In this document: positions 25,625 to 35,309 of the stretch, piece after piece
Position numbering within the stretch: the stretch's first letter is position 1
Layout: each line of letters starts with the position of its first letter
Source of the DNA: Leptospira abararensis
Lineage (GTDB): Bacteria > Spirochaetota > Leptospiria > Leptospirales > Leptospiraceae
NCBI RefSeq assembly: GCF_016918735.1
Contig: NZ_JAFFPR010000060.1
Span: forward strand, 248,001-312,000
DNA length: 64,000 nucleotides
Reading direction: 5' to 3'
Program-made: the position numbers and the translations under genes
The notes under the pieces: generated by a model
Told to the model about the DNA's origin: nothing
Databases searched by the model: none
Seen by the model: only the letters and a program-made list of their open reading frames with translations

Positions 25625-28219
25625 TTAGTACAATCCTTTCATCAAATCTTTGTTCTCTGATTGTACAGACTTATGATCTTCTGTGCAAATTCCTTCGGGA
25701 GGATAATCGGAAAGATAGAGTTCATTCGCGACAGGACAGGTCGGGGATGCTTGTTTTCCCGTTAAGGCACAAATTTTATGCGGCTTTGCATACACCGGTT
25801 GACTAAATTGGATTTTCGGAATGATATTTTTTTTATCAATAGAAGAAACAATCTCTCCCCAAAGCGGTGCTGCCACTGCCCCACCAAGTCCACTACCACC
25901 CATTCCAAATTTTGGATTGTCGTAACCAATCCATACTGCCAATGCTAAGTCTGGCCTTGCTCCCACAAACCAAGCATCTTTATAATCATTTGTGGTTCCT
26001 GTTTTTCCAATCAGATCCCCCGCATAACCACCGCTCCGTACTCCACTGGCACGACCACTATCTCTAAGTAAAGATACCATCACCTCGGCAGTATCTGGGC
26101 GAATCACTTGGCGCTCTGGAGGTAATTTTAATTTAAACTCATCGGCCCCACCCGCTTCATATAAAACAACACCCTTCGCATTTTTAATTCTTTGAATGAG
26201 GTAGGGACGTTTCACGGTTCCTTGGTTGACAAAACCAGTAAAGGCAGATGCCATCTCCAGTGGAGAGATCTCTAAGGTTCCGAGTGCCAACGACAAATCA
26301 CCGCGATACCGAGCTTTCTTTTCAGCATCGTTCGGAAAAAAATACTTTGTAAAATAACGTTCAATGCCTGCACTTCCCAATCGCTCCGCAACTTGGACGG
26401 CTGCCGTGTTTTTTGATTTCACTAGGGCCGTGCGTAAAGAAATCTCTCCATCAAAACTTCCCCCCAAGTTTTCAGGTGCCCACTCCTTTCCACCACCACC
26501 ACGGTAGTACAAGGGAGCGTCTAGAATTCTTGTTCCGGCTTGGATCACACCAGCATCAATTGCCGAGGCATATAACACTGCCTTGATGGAACTTCCCGTT
26601 TGCCTACGCATCTGTGTGGCCCGATTGAACTGGTTTTGTGAGTTAAATTCCTCACCCCCATGAATAAATAACACCTGACCTGTGTTTGGTTGTATTCCGA
26701 CAATGGCTGCTTGGACAGCGCTTGTATCTTTTTCAGAATCCAAACTGTCAGTATTCCAAACCATTTCGTTTAGGATGGTTACCTCTTCCATTTTTTGACG
26801 AAATGCTAAATCCATGGGCGACTCCGGTTTTAATCGGATTCGTTTTTTCTGAATTTTCCCAGACTTCCTAGTTTTCGAAAGATACTCACGAACCATGGGA
26901 CCAATCAGTTCCTGTGCCCCGCGATCCAAGGTGGTTTCCACAGTGTACCCACCACTTTCGTAAATATTTTTATCTCCTTCTAAAGAAGAAAGAACTCCGC
27001 GAACATGTTCTGTTACATAGGGAGCGATGTCTTGTCTGGATCCGAAAACTGTTTCGTTGGGAGAACGAGTAGAAAGGTTATGATAGAAACTAACAAACTT
27101 ATCCCGATCTAGGTTGGGATAAATGCCACGATTGCGAAACATCTGCAATATGGCTCGGACTCGGGTGTATGATTCTTCGGGATTTTTGAGTGGAGAGTAT
27201 TTGTTGGGAGCTGAAGGAAGAGATGCTAATAGCACCATTTCTTCTTTACTTAACTCCATCGGATTTTTCTGAAAATAAAATTTAACCCCTTCCCCAAATC
27301 CAAAAGCACCATGACCCAAGTAGACATGATTCATATAAGTTTCCAAAATTTGTTCTTTTGTTAAAACTGATTCCAGAGCAAATGCAAGTTGTGCTTCACG
27401 CCACTTACGATTTAAACTTTTACGACGATCATCTAAAATAATTCGTGCTAACTGTTGTGTGATGGTAGAGGCACCTTGTTTATAACTTAAGTTGATTATA
27501 TTTTTAAAAATGGCTCTAAGGATTGCGGAATAATCTATCCCCCCATGAAAGAAAAATTTTTGATCTTCAATATTCAAAAGGATTGAAATCATATCTTCCG
27601 GATAATCTTGCAAATGTAAGGTGGATGTTCGTTTCTGGAAAATTTCACTCACCATCTGTCCGTTACGATCTAGAATTTTTGTAGGAATATTTTTAGAAAG
27701 AGACTCCAAATACATGGGCACTTCTTTTTTGGTAGCAAGGACTCCTGCCACAAAGTAAGAAAACCCGAGGATAAACAAAAATAAACAAACAGAAGTGAGA
27801 GTGAAAGCAAGCTTCACATAAGAAAAGGAAGTAGTTTTTCTGCGTCCACTGGTCAGTCTTTGTTTTAAGGGTTTGGGTTTGAATGTCCGAACTTCAGGTT
27901 CTTTTTCCCTTTCAAAGACAACCTTTCGTTCCCAAAATGGTTTGGATTTGGATTCCGATCTTTCCTGAAAGGAATTCGGTTTGGTTATGGATGGCGTTGG
28001 GATTTTAAAAGGTTGGAAGGATTGCTCCGTATCGGAAACCGGTGTTTCCTTGGTTATTACCTGCAAAATTTCAAAACGATAGTCAGAAAAATTAAGAATT
28101 ACCTTCTCTTTGCAATGAGCGCATGTTAGCTGAAATTTACCTTCCCTGGGGATTGGTTCGGGTAACCTAGATGCCTTTTGGCAGTGGGGACAAAGGTATT
28201 TGGGAGAAAGTGCCGACAT
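25625..28219 (-). CDS. Penicillin-binding protein 1A-type bifunctional enzyme with N-terminal zinc ribbon
   Basis: The 864-residue protein makes peptidoglycan: a transglycosylase domain (EDQKFFFHGG near 217, GASTITQQLARI) and a transpeptidase domain (SSIK near 540, SKN in KSKNTAA, KTG in GKTGTTND near 738). A single TM helix is at about 122-145. Unusually, the cytoplasmic N-terminus has a zinc-ribbon pattern: Cys10-x2-Cys13 and Cys33-x2-Cys36. A long Pro/Lys/Ser-rich linker (45-120) joins it to the TM. ATG 28219 has a GGAG site. It lies in an operon with ChaN-like and TPR-like genes. Confidence 0.93.
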   Translation of the reverse strand: MSALSPKYLCPHCQKASRLPEPIPREGKFQLTCAHCKEKVILNFSDYRFEILQVITKETPVSDTEQSFQPFKIPTPSITKPNSFQERSESKSKPFWERKVVFEREKEPEVRTFKPKPLKQRLTSGRRKTTSFSYVKLAFTLTSVCLFLFILGFSYFVAGVLATKKEVPMYLESLSKNIPTKILDRNGQMVSEIFQKRTSTLHLQDYPEDMISILLNIEDQKFFFHGGIDYSAILRAIFKNIINLSYKQGASTITQQLARIILDDRRKSLNRKWREAQLAFALESVLTKEQILETYMNHVYLGHGAFGFGEGVKFYFQKNPMELSKEEMVLLASLPSAPNKYSPLKNPEESYTRVRAILQMFRNRGIYPNLDRDKFVSFYHNLSTRSPNETVFGSRQDIAPYVTEHVRGVLSSLEGDKNIYESGGYTVETTLDRGAQELIGPMVREYLSKTRKSGKIQKKRIRLKPESPMDLAFRQKMEEVTILNEMVWNTDSLDSEKDTSAVQAAIVGIQPNTGQVLFIHGGEEFNSQNQFNRATQMRRQTGSSIKAVLYASAIDAGVIQAGTRILDAPLYYRGGGGKEWAPENLGGSFDGEISLRTALVKSKNTAAVQVAERLGSAGIERYFTKYFFPNDAEKKARYRGDLSLALGTLEISPLEMASAFTGFVNQGTVKRPYLIQRIKNAKGVVLYEAGGADEFKLKLPPERQVIRPDTAEVMVSLLRDSGRASGVRSGGYAGDLIGKTGTTNDYKDAWFVGARPDLALAVWIGYDNPKFGMGGSGLGGAVAAPLWGEIVSSIDKKNIIPKIQFSQPVYAKPHKICALTGKQASPTCPVANELYLSDYPPEGICTEDHKSVQSENKDLMKGLY

Positions 28220-28234
28220 AGGTTCTCCCTAATC

Positions 28235-29110
28235 TTATCGGACGTTTGTTAAAATTACAAAATCAGCGATTTTCACAAATTCGCTACTCTCTTCCCGATC
28301 TTTGACAAATCCAGAGATAACTAAGACAGAAAGCCCCATTTCTCGTAGTCTGTGGACGACACCACCCCTCCGGTCCGAATGGAAGCGACCGTTTAAGTGG
28401 ACCACCTTCTTTCCCGTTTTGTAGAATTCTCGGGAAATTGCCTCGGCCATCCCTTGGTCCCAGGTGGCTTGCCCGAGAACCAAGTATTGGTTTGTCGGTC
28501 CGTGGCCTCCGCCATGTCCTTCCGCAAAGAGAGCCATTAACCTTTGTTTGTAATCCTCGCTTAGATATTTTTCCAAACTATAGGCAGGCGGTAGATACTG
28601 AATTGCTAAATCAGAGAACTCCCGATAAGCGGACAAACCCTTTCTTGAAATTACATTTACATAACGCCTGGGCGGATTGGCAGCAATCACATTACACTTT
28701 TTTTCTTTGGCAATGACAACTAACGGTAAATAGTCGGATTTGAAATTTTTCCAATGAGTTATTGAAGAAAGAAAATGTGACTCTGAAATGGTTCCTTTCG
28801 TAAATTCATTTACGAGGATCTGTTGGTCTTGCTCCAACATTTCCAAAGATAAAGAGGTGGATTCTACCTCAGATATACTTTTAAACAGAGTTTCATAAAA
28901 ACGATGGAGGTCCCCATTGTCATGTTCTTCTCCCAGAATGATGACATCATATTTGGAAGATTCTTTTACAATCTCTGTGATGGAAACAGTTTCTGCCGTG
29001 GAAGTACGAACAATTTGTACAGGAAAAGTAACTTCCTCGGCAGAAATTCCTAAGACAAAAAGAAAAACAAATACAATCGGAGATCGAAACAGACTACAAA
29101 AGGCTTTCAA
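28235..29110 (-). CDS. ChaN-like (haem-binding uptake, Tiki superfamily) exported protein
   Basis: The 291-residue protein has a signal peptide (cleavage near ISA) and the ChaN pattern: ILGEEHDNGDLHRFYE, LSLEMLEQDQQ, AANPPRRYVNVISRKG, QATWDQGMAEAI, HLNGRFHSDRRGG. E. coli and Campylobacter ChaN proteins bind haem cofacially; related Tiki enzymes are metallopeptidases. The start is TTG at 29110, 17 bp inside the peroxidase gene, so the two are coupled. It is probably periplasmic or outer-membrane. Haem or metal binding is inferred from family. Confidence 0.85.
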   Translation of the reverse strand: MKAFCSLFRSPIVFVFLFVLGISAEEVTFPVQIVRTSTAETVSITEIVKESSKYDVIILGEEHDNGDLHRFYETLFKSISEVESTSLSLEMLEQDQQILVNEFTKGTISESHFLSSITHWKNFKSDYLPLVVIAKEKKCNVIAANPPRRYVNVISRKGLSAYREFSDLAIQYLPPAYSLEKYLSEDYKQRLMALFAEGHGGGHGPTNQYLVLGQATWDQGMAEAISREFYKTGKKVVHLNGRFHSDRRGGVVHRLREMGLSVLVISGFVKDREESSEFVKIADFVILTNVR

Positions 29111-29636
29111 TCGCTTGTTTTAACTCCGCACTTTCTGGTTTGGTTCCAGAAGGAAACCGATGGACTACATTCCCATTTTTATCGATTAGGAATTTTTCAA
29201 AGTTCCATTTCACATCCCCTTTTTCTTTTGCATTCTCTGTCAGAAATTGATAAACGGGATCTTTATCATTTCCAAGAACTTTGGTTTTTTTCATTAGATC
29301 AAAAGTAACCCCAAAGTTTAGTTTGCAAAACTCTGCAATTTGCGATTCTGTTCCGGGTTCTTGTCCACCAAAATCATTCGAAGGAAACCCAACTACTTTT
29401 AGTCCTTTGTCTTTATAAGACTGATGGATTTTTTCGAGTCCTTCATATTGTGGCGTATAACCACATTTAGATGCTACATTGACTACTAGGACGGGATGTC
29501 CCTTGTATTCGGAAAGAGAAACTTCTTTCCCTTGGATTGAAACTGATTTGAAATCATGGAATGACATCTTTTTTGCTCCAGCATAGATAGGAAAACCAAT
29601 CAAGAGAAAAATGGCAAACAAAACTTTTCTTTGCAT
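29094..29636 (-). CDS. Glutathione peroxidase-like thiol peroxidase (exported)
   Basis: From the ATG at 29636 (AGGGGGG site just upstream) the product is 180 residues with a signal peptide (MQRKVLFAIFLLIGFPIYA). The Gpx motifs are intact: VNVASKCGYTPQY with peroxidatic Cys (not selenocysteine), FPSNDFGGQEPG, and KWNFEKFLIDKNG. A second Cys in EFCKLNFG may resolve. It reduces peroxides, probably in the periplasm with thioredoxin-like donors. The frame reads further upstream to 29840, but that part overlaps the divergent gene and is spurious. Confidence 0.9.
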   Translation of the reverse strand: MQRKVLFAIFLLIGFPIYAGAKKMSFHDFKSVSIQGKEVSLSEYKGHPVLVVNVASKCGYTPQYEGLEKIHQSYKDKGLKVVGFPSNDFGGQEPGTESQIAEFCKLNFGVTFDLMKKTKVLGNDKDPVYQFLTENAKEKGDVKWNFEKFLIDKNGNVVHRFPSGTKPESAELKQAIESLL

Positions 29637-29663
29637 GGAACCCCCCTGTTTCATGTTTAGACT

Positions 29664-30530
29664 ATGTCTGCATTGTTTTTCGCTGTTCTTTCCGAAGCCA
29701 AACCATGGTTGGAACTTTTGCAGGCGAAACCCTTGGTCCATTCTGGGAAATTTCGAATCTTCCAAAAAGATTCTCATTCGATAATCATTTCTGGCACAGG
29801 CAAAATTTCTATGGCCTTGGCGGTTTCCGAATTTGCTCATACCTTATCCAAAGAGGAAAGGAATCAAATGAAGGTTTGGAATTTGGGAATTGCCGGTTCT
29901 AATCTTAACAAACTATCATTAGGTGATTTTTGCTGGATCCATAAAATTACTGATGCCGCCACCAAAAGAGACTTTTATCCCGACAGGATCATAAATTCCC
30001 TATTCACCAAAGAAATAAATCTCACAACATTTGATAGGCCCATCACTAAAGAAAAAAATATAGATAGGTTTTTTTCTCTCACAAAAGAAGAGTTAGATGG
30101 AATTAGTTTAGTAGACATGGAAGGCTCTGGATTTTTTGAAGCCGCCTCCCTATATTTTCCCTTAGAAAACATAAACGTTGGAAAAGTAGTCTCAGATCAC
30201 CTCGAGGGAAAATTTTGCCAAACAGAAGATGTGGAAAAGTGGATGGAAAATATTGCAGGAAAGCTTTTCGAAGAATGGATTTCCCCTTTGCCTTGGGCAA
30301 GTATTGACGAAATCGACACCATTGAATGGCCGAAGGTCGAAAATTTCATCGGGGATCTTCGCCTAACGGAAACCATGAAACATGATCTAAAAAAATCCGT
30401 TCGTTTTTTTCGATTACGAAATCCCAACACTCAACTTCCTTTTCCCGATGAAGCAACAAAAGCCAATCTAAAATCCAAGTCAGATTTAAAAAATTATTTT
30501 GAAACATGGAAAAAATCCCTCCATGTTTAA
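29664..30530 (+). CDS. Nucleosidase/nucleoside-phosphorylase-like protein
   Basis: The 288-residue protein has a PNP/MTAN-type N-terminal domain: FFAVLSEAKPW, SGTGKISMALAVSEF, NLGIAGSNLNKLSLGD and the purine-site motif VDMEGSGFFEAASLY near 150. The C-terminal 90 residues (WPKVENFIGDLRL onward) are extra helical sequence of unknown role. It should cleave a purine nucleoside such as 5'-methylthioadenosine, S-adenosylhomocysteine or 5'-deoxyadenosine. It overlaps the downstream radical SAM gene by 8 bp, so they are translationally coupled. Confidence 0.82.
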   Translation: MSALFFAVLSEAKPWLELLQAKPLVHSGKFRIFQKDSHSIIISGTGKISMALAVSEFAHTLSKEERNQMKVWNLGIAGSNLNKLSLGDFCWIHKITDAATKRDFYPDRIINSLFTKEINLTTFDRPITKEKNIDRFFSLTKEELDGISLVDMEGSGFFEAASLYFPLENINVGKVVSDHLEGKFCQTEDVEKWMENIAGKLFEEWISPLPWASIDEIDTIEWPKVENFIGDLRLTETMKHDLKKSVRFFRLRNPNTQLPFPDEATKANLKSKSDLKNYFETWKKSLHV

Positions 30531-31521
30531 ATCATTCTCTCATATTTATATTGAAGAGGGGATCAAAGACCACTCGCGCACCAAAGAAATTTTAGCTAAA
30601 TTTCCCAATGCCATACCAGTTTTGATTCGGCATTATAAAGATAGTTTTAATCGGAACTCCCAAAACTTTCGAATCCAAAAAGAAACTCCCAAGTTAATTT
30701 TGGCCGAAAAAAAAGATCAATTTTTATATCCAGGAAGTGATTTTTCACCTAACTTCTCACATCCTCACTTTTACTACAATACTTTGGCACTCAATTGTAT
30801 TTATGATTGCGAATACTGTTATTTACAGGGAATGTTTCCATCCGCAAATCTCGTGTTATTTGTGAATTGGGAGGATTTTTTTTCTGCTACCAAAGATTTT
30901 TTAGAGGAGAAAAAATCACTCTATCTTGCCTTATCCTACGACACTGACCTTTTGGCCTTGGAATCGTTTTTTCCTGCGACGAAAGAATGGCTTAAATTTG
31001 CAGAATCACAGCCAAACTTGAGTTTGGAGATCCGGACAAAGTCAACTAACTACAGTCAAATTGCGAAATCTACCCCAAACCCCAATGTGATCTTAGCATG
31101 GACCTTGAGTCCTCAAACCATTATTGAAACCATCGAACATGGAACCCCGTCTTTACAAGCCAGGTTAAAGGCCATAAGCCGTGCTATCCGTGACGGTTGG
31201 AAGGTTCGTATCTGTATTGATCCGATTCTAAGAGTTCCGAACTGGCAAACCCATTACCAATCGTTAGTCGATTCATTAGGGAAAGAACTAAAAACAGAAG
31301 GCCTTGCTGACATTAGCATTGGTGGGTTCCGAATGAATATTGATTTTCTAAAAAGGATGGTGGATGTCAGAAAGGACTCTTCCATTTTATTTCATGCTTT
31401 TGAAAAAAAAGATAAAATAGTTTCTTATTCAAAATTAGAAACAGAAGAAATTTTAGAACTAATGCAAATGGCCTTGCACAAACATTTTTCTCCTTCTCAA
31501 ATAAAAGTAAGTTATTCCTGA
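30523..31521 (+). CDS. Spore-photoproduct-lyase-family radical SAM protein
   Basis: From ATG 30523 the product is about 332 residues. The cluster motif CIYDCEYCYLQG (Cys92, Cys96, Cys99; CxxxCxxC) binds a [4Fe-4S] cluster and SAM. The segment YLALSYDTDLLALE matches the SPL family. In B. subtilis SPL, Cys141 donates hydrogen about 44 residues after the cluster; here no cysteine occurs between residue 100 and the later VRICIDP, so the chemistry or substrate may differ. Spore formation is not expected in a spirochaete. A DNA-repair or other thymine/nucleic-acid role is inferred. Confidence 0.83.
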   Translation: MFKSFSHIYIEEGIKDHSRTKEILAKFPNAIPVLIRHYKDSFNRNSQNFRIQKETPKLILAEKKDQFLYPGSDFSPNFSHPHFYYNTLALNCIYDCEYCYLQGMFPSANLVLFVNWEDFFSATKDFLEEKKSLYLALSYDTDLLALESFFPATKEWLKFAESQPNLSLEIRTKSTNYSQIAKSTPNPNVILAWTLSPQTIIETIEHGTPSLQARLKAISRAIRDGWKVRICIDPILRVPNWQTHYQSLVDSLGKELKTEGLADISIGGFRMNIDFLKRMVDVRKDSSILFHAFEKKDKIVSYSKLETEEILELMQMALHKHFSPSQIKVSYS

Positions 31522-31571
31522 ATTTTTCCTTTTCTTTTCTATCACTACTTCTTAACCTTAGTAGCCTACCT

Positions 31572-34500
31572 ATGAAGAAAAGAGTCATTTTACTGTATCT
31601 ATCTTGCGTGTTCTTTGGATTGTCCGGTTGCACGGAAGTCAATCGCAACAAACCAATCGCAAAAGAAGGAATCTTGGACTTATCTTCATGGGACTTTTCT
31701 AAAGATGGAAACATCACCCTGGATGGAGAATGGGAATTTTATTGGAATCAAACAAAGAAAGGAATCCAAATTGATACGGAACTAGATAGAGAACCTAAGT
31801 ACATCTACCAAACTATTCCTTCAAATTGGAAAGGTGTCGACTGGTTTGGTGAACCCCTCGGTGGATTTGGTTATGCGACATATAAGTTAAAAGTTTTCTT
31901 TCCTGAAAATACCCCCATCCTCGCCTTTCACAACCTAGACCTCTCCTCTGCATACCGATTGTACATCAATGGCAAACTGGTTGTGGAACAAGGGAGTTTT
32001 GGAATCAGTCCCAGCTACTTCGAACCTTCTTACAAATCCGTACTTATGGATATAGAACCTGTCTCTGGTGAAACAGAAATTGTTTATGAAATTTCTAACT
32101 TTCACTACTCCAAAGGCGGATTTTGGGAAAGTATGGAAATTGGCGAAAGACGGATGTTATATGACAAAGTCAATCGTAGTTACCAAATTACATCCTTTCT
32201 TGCCGGCAGTATCTTTCTTTGGGCCTTATATCACTTGGGTTTGTTTGTTATGCGAAGACAAGACAAAGCCAGTCTTTTTATATCACTATTTAGCTTACTC
32301 ATTGTTATGCGCCTTCTTACGATTGGCGAAAGGAATATCCTCAATATCTTTCCCGGTATGCAAATGAATTTTCTCATCCGATTGGAATTTGCGACCATCT
32401 ACATAGCAACCATTGTCTTTGCCTACTTTTACCGCCTAGTATTTCCCAATACTGTAGGTCAAAAGACCATGTGGGTTCTCGGAATCCTCATCACACCATT
32501 CCTTGCTTCTCTGTTTTTACCAGTCGCCATTTTTAGTGCCCAAATTCACTATTTCCAAATCTTTTTAATCTTAGTCTGCATAAGGATTACCATCGCCATC
32601 ATTATGGCTTACCGCTCTGATACAGTGGGAGCGGGTCTTTCACTCATTGGGTTTAGTTTTGTTTTTGGAACGGTTGTCCATGATATCCTTTATCAAAACA
32701 ATGTAATCAACACTATGAATCTAACTCCATTTGGATTTTTGGGTTTTATTTTGTTCCAAGGATACATTCTTTCTTATGGATTCACAAGGGCCTACCTCTC
32801 GATTGAAAAACTAAAAGAAAGATTAGAAGTTTCCAATAAAGAACTAAACATTCTAAAAGAGGGATTGGAAGACATTGTTGTCGAAAGGACTCATGAATTA
32901 GAAAATTCCAAAGCAAATATCGAAAGACTGAACGAATTTGCTAAAACATTAAACTCCTCCCTTGAGCTAGACAGTATTCTCGCCAAGGCTTTTGATTATT
33001 TGAATGAGGAAGTTTTATGTGACTCAATGATTTTACTTTTAGTAGATTCAGAAAATTCAAAAATCATTTATCACAAATCCGTTTCCTCTCCTAACTCCGG
33101 ATTGGCGTTAGAATCAAAATTACAAGGAATGAGTTTTCCTTTGGATCCAAGTGCCGGACTTTTTTATCATGTATACAAAAGAAATCGTCCTTTTCGATTT
33201 GCAAAAGTTTGGGAATCACGTCTCAACGAATCCAACCAAAAATTTGTACAATTGATTGGAAAACATCCCGGTATGATCATTCCACTTAGTTCGCAAGGCA
33301 AAGTCATCGCAATGTTAGCAATTTTTAGTGAACAAAGAGGAACAAGTTTTTCAAAATCACAACTCCAACTTGTAGAAAATACAGCAGAGAACATTGCTAC
33401 AGCGGTCACCAATTCCATCCTCGTGGAAGAAATGAACCGCGAAAAATTCATTGCTGAAAATGCACGAATGCAAATGGAAAATGCAAAAAACGAAGTTGTG
33501 AAACTAAACGAATTCACAAAAAAAATTAATTCGGAATCTAGTCTTTCACAAATTATCGAAGAGATGTTTAATTACATTCTAAAAACATTTGAAATCGAGG
33601 CTACACTCCTCCAACTTATAGATACAAAGAATAAAGAGTTATATACTTACAACACGACCATCCCTGCGTATGCAACAGAGGAACAGTTATTATTCGCGAA
33701 GTCTTTCCGTGTCCCTCTAAACGAAAAAGGAGGAATCATTTACAAAACTTACCTAAGAAAACGGGCCTTATTTGTTCCCAAACCTCCGAAACAATATGAA
33801 TCAGAGTTAGACGAACAAATTTTTTCTAAACTCAGCCTCACCTCCTTTGTTGCTGTCCCACTGGTTGTACAAAATGAAGTGATTGGTATGGCGTATTTCA
33901 CTTCCTACCAAAAACCCCTAGAAATCAGACGTGAAGTACTCCGAAGGATCTCTGGCTTTTGTGACCAAATCGCTGGTGCCATCCAAAACTCGTTACTATT
34001 ACAAATTACAGAAGAGGAACGTAAAAAATCTGAACGAGCCAAGGGAGAAATCCAAAAGATGAATGAGTTTGCAAAAAATGTAAACTCTCAGAATAACTTA
34101 GAAAATATCCTCGCAGAAATATTCGGATTCATTCGGAAAAACTATAAAATTGAACATTGTGTCTTGTATTTTCTGGACAAAGAATACAATGAGTTTCGTT
34201 ATCTCAACCACTCCGGATTTGACTTGTTAGTTGACGAAAATATAAACTTTTTTAAATCCCTTCGTTTTCCCCTCCGAGAAGAAAGTGGATTCATATACAA
34301 ATGTTACAAAAGAAAGCGCCACTTTTATATGAAACATGTCCCGAAAGACATGCCATTTGCTGTTGACAAACAAATTACAGAAAAATCGGGAATGAAAGGA
34401 TTTCTCATCTCACCTCTTGTAAACAATGATGAAGTGGTTGCTATGGCTATTTATGGAATCAGTGATGAAAACATCCAACTGACTACCGATGAAGTAAATT

Positions 34501-35309
34501 CCATAGTCGGTGTTTCCGAACACATTGCCAGTGCCATCAACAACCACTTTTTACTTAAAAAAATTGAGGAAGAAAAACAAAGATCCGATTCTCTTTTACT
34601 CAATATCCTTCCCAAAAACGTAGCGGAAGAGTTACAAAAAAAGGGACGAGTCAATCCAGTTGAATTTGAAAATGTAACACTACTGATGACTAGTTTTCCT
34701 GGATTTTCACAAATCACTGGACAATTGACTCCAGAAGAACTCATCGAAGGACTGGATTTATATTTTTCACGATTTGATGAAATTATCAAAGCCCAAGGTA
34801 TGGAAAAACTTCGTATGACTGGGGATATGTATTTGGCAGCGGGAGGACTTCCTGTGGGTAACTTCACCCATGCAGTGGATGCCTGCCTTGCCGCCTTACA
34901 AATCAAAAACGAAGTGATTCGAATGATGGAAGACTTTAGAGACATTCCTTTCCGGCCCAATGGAATTACAATTGCCATTCATTCAGGCCCAGTAGTGGCA
35001 GGAGTCATCGGCAAATCAAAGTTTAGTTATGATGTTTGGGGCAAAACAGTCACGCAAACCCAAGCAATCCGCCGTGGTGGTGTGGGTGTTCCTATCAATA
35101 TTTCATTAGAAACAATGGAAAAAGTAAAACGGCTCTTCCATATAGACAACCAACGTCAAATCAATACATATGAAGGTGATCAGTTCCCGATTTATGAATT
35201 GTTATCCTTAAAACCCGATTTGTCTGATGATAAAGGATTATTACCTAACGAAAAATTTGCAAGGTTATACACGCAGCAAAAACGTGGAGCCAAAATTCTT
35301 ATCAAATGA
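31572..35309 (+). CDS. Degenerate class III cyclase: 7TMR-DISM, three GAF domains, pseudo-cyclase
   Basis: The 1245-residue protein has a leader and lipobox (LSGC, Cys20), an extracellular jelly-roll-like domain (25-205), seven TM helices (about 208-408), a coiled coil, three GAF domains (about 465-625, 650-815, 835-995) and a C-terminal cyclase fold (1030-1190). In the latter the first metal Asp is Ser1041 (VTLLMTSFPGF), the substrate Lys is Arg1081, and the catalytic Asn and Arg are Thr1161 and Ala1165. Asp1085 and Asp1154 remain. It should not be catalytic alone. It overlaps the intact cyclase gene by 4 bp (ATGA). Confidence 0.88.
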   Translation: MKKRVILLYLSCVFFGLSGCTEVNRNKPIAKEGILDLSSWDFSKDGNITLDGEWEFYWNQTKKGIQIDTELDREPKYIYQTIPSNWKGVDWFGEPLGGFGYATYKLKVFFPENTPILAFHNLDLSSAYRLYINGKLVVEQGSFGISPSYFEPSYKSVLMDIEPVSGETEIVYEISNFHYSKGGFWESMEIGERRMLYDKVNRSYQITSFLAGSIFLWALYHLGLFVMRRQDKASLFISLFSLLIVMRLLTIGERNILNIFPGMQMNFLIRLEFATIYIATIVFAYFYRLVFPNTVGQKTMWVLGILITPFLASLFLPVAIFSAQIHYFQIFLILVCIRITIAIIMAYRSDTVGAGLSLIGFSFVFGTVVHDILYQNNVINTMNLTPFGFLGFILFQGYILSYGFTRAYLSIEKLKERLEVSNKELNILKEGLEDIVVERTHELENSKANIERLNEFAKTLNSSLELDSILAKAFDYLNEEVLCDSMILLLVDSENSKIIYHKSVSSPNSGLALESKLQGMSFPLDPSAGLFYHVYKRNRPFRFAKVWESRLNESNQKFVQLIGKHPGMIIPLSSQGKVIAMLAIFSEQRGTSFSKSQLQLVENTAENIATAVTNSILVEEMNREKFIAENARMQMENAKNEVVKLNEFTKKINSESSLSQIIEEMFNYILKTFEIEATLLQLIDTKNKELYTYNTTIPAYATEEQLLFAKSFRVPLNEKGGIIYKTYLRKRALFVPKPPKQYESELDEQIFSKLSLTSFVAVPLVVQNEVIGMAYFTSYQKPLEIRREVLRRISGFCDQIAGAIQNSLLLQITEEERKKSERAKGEIQKMNEFAKNVNSQNNLENILAEIFGFIRKNYKIEHCVLYFLDKEYNEFRYLNHSGFDLLVDENINFFKSLRFPLREESGFIYKCYKRKRHFYMKHVPKDMPFAVDKQITEKSGMKGFLISPLVNNDEVVAMAIYGISDENIQLTTDEVNSIVGVSEHIASAINNHFLLKKIEEEKQRSDSLLLNILPKNVAEELQKKGRVNPVEFENVTLLMTSFPGFSQITGQLTPEELIEGLDLYFSRFDEIIKAQGMEKLRMTGDMYLAAGGLPVGNFTHAVDACLAALQIKNEVIRMMEDFRDIPFRPNGITIAIHSGPVVAGVIGKSKFSYDVWGKTVTQTQAIRRGGVGVPINISLETMEKVKRLFHIDNQRQINTYEGDQFPIYELLSLKPDLSDDKGLLPNEKFARLYTQQKRGAKILIK

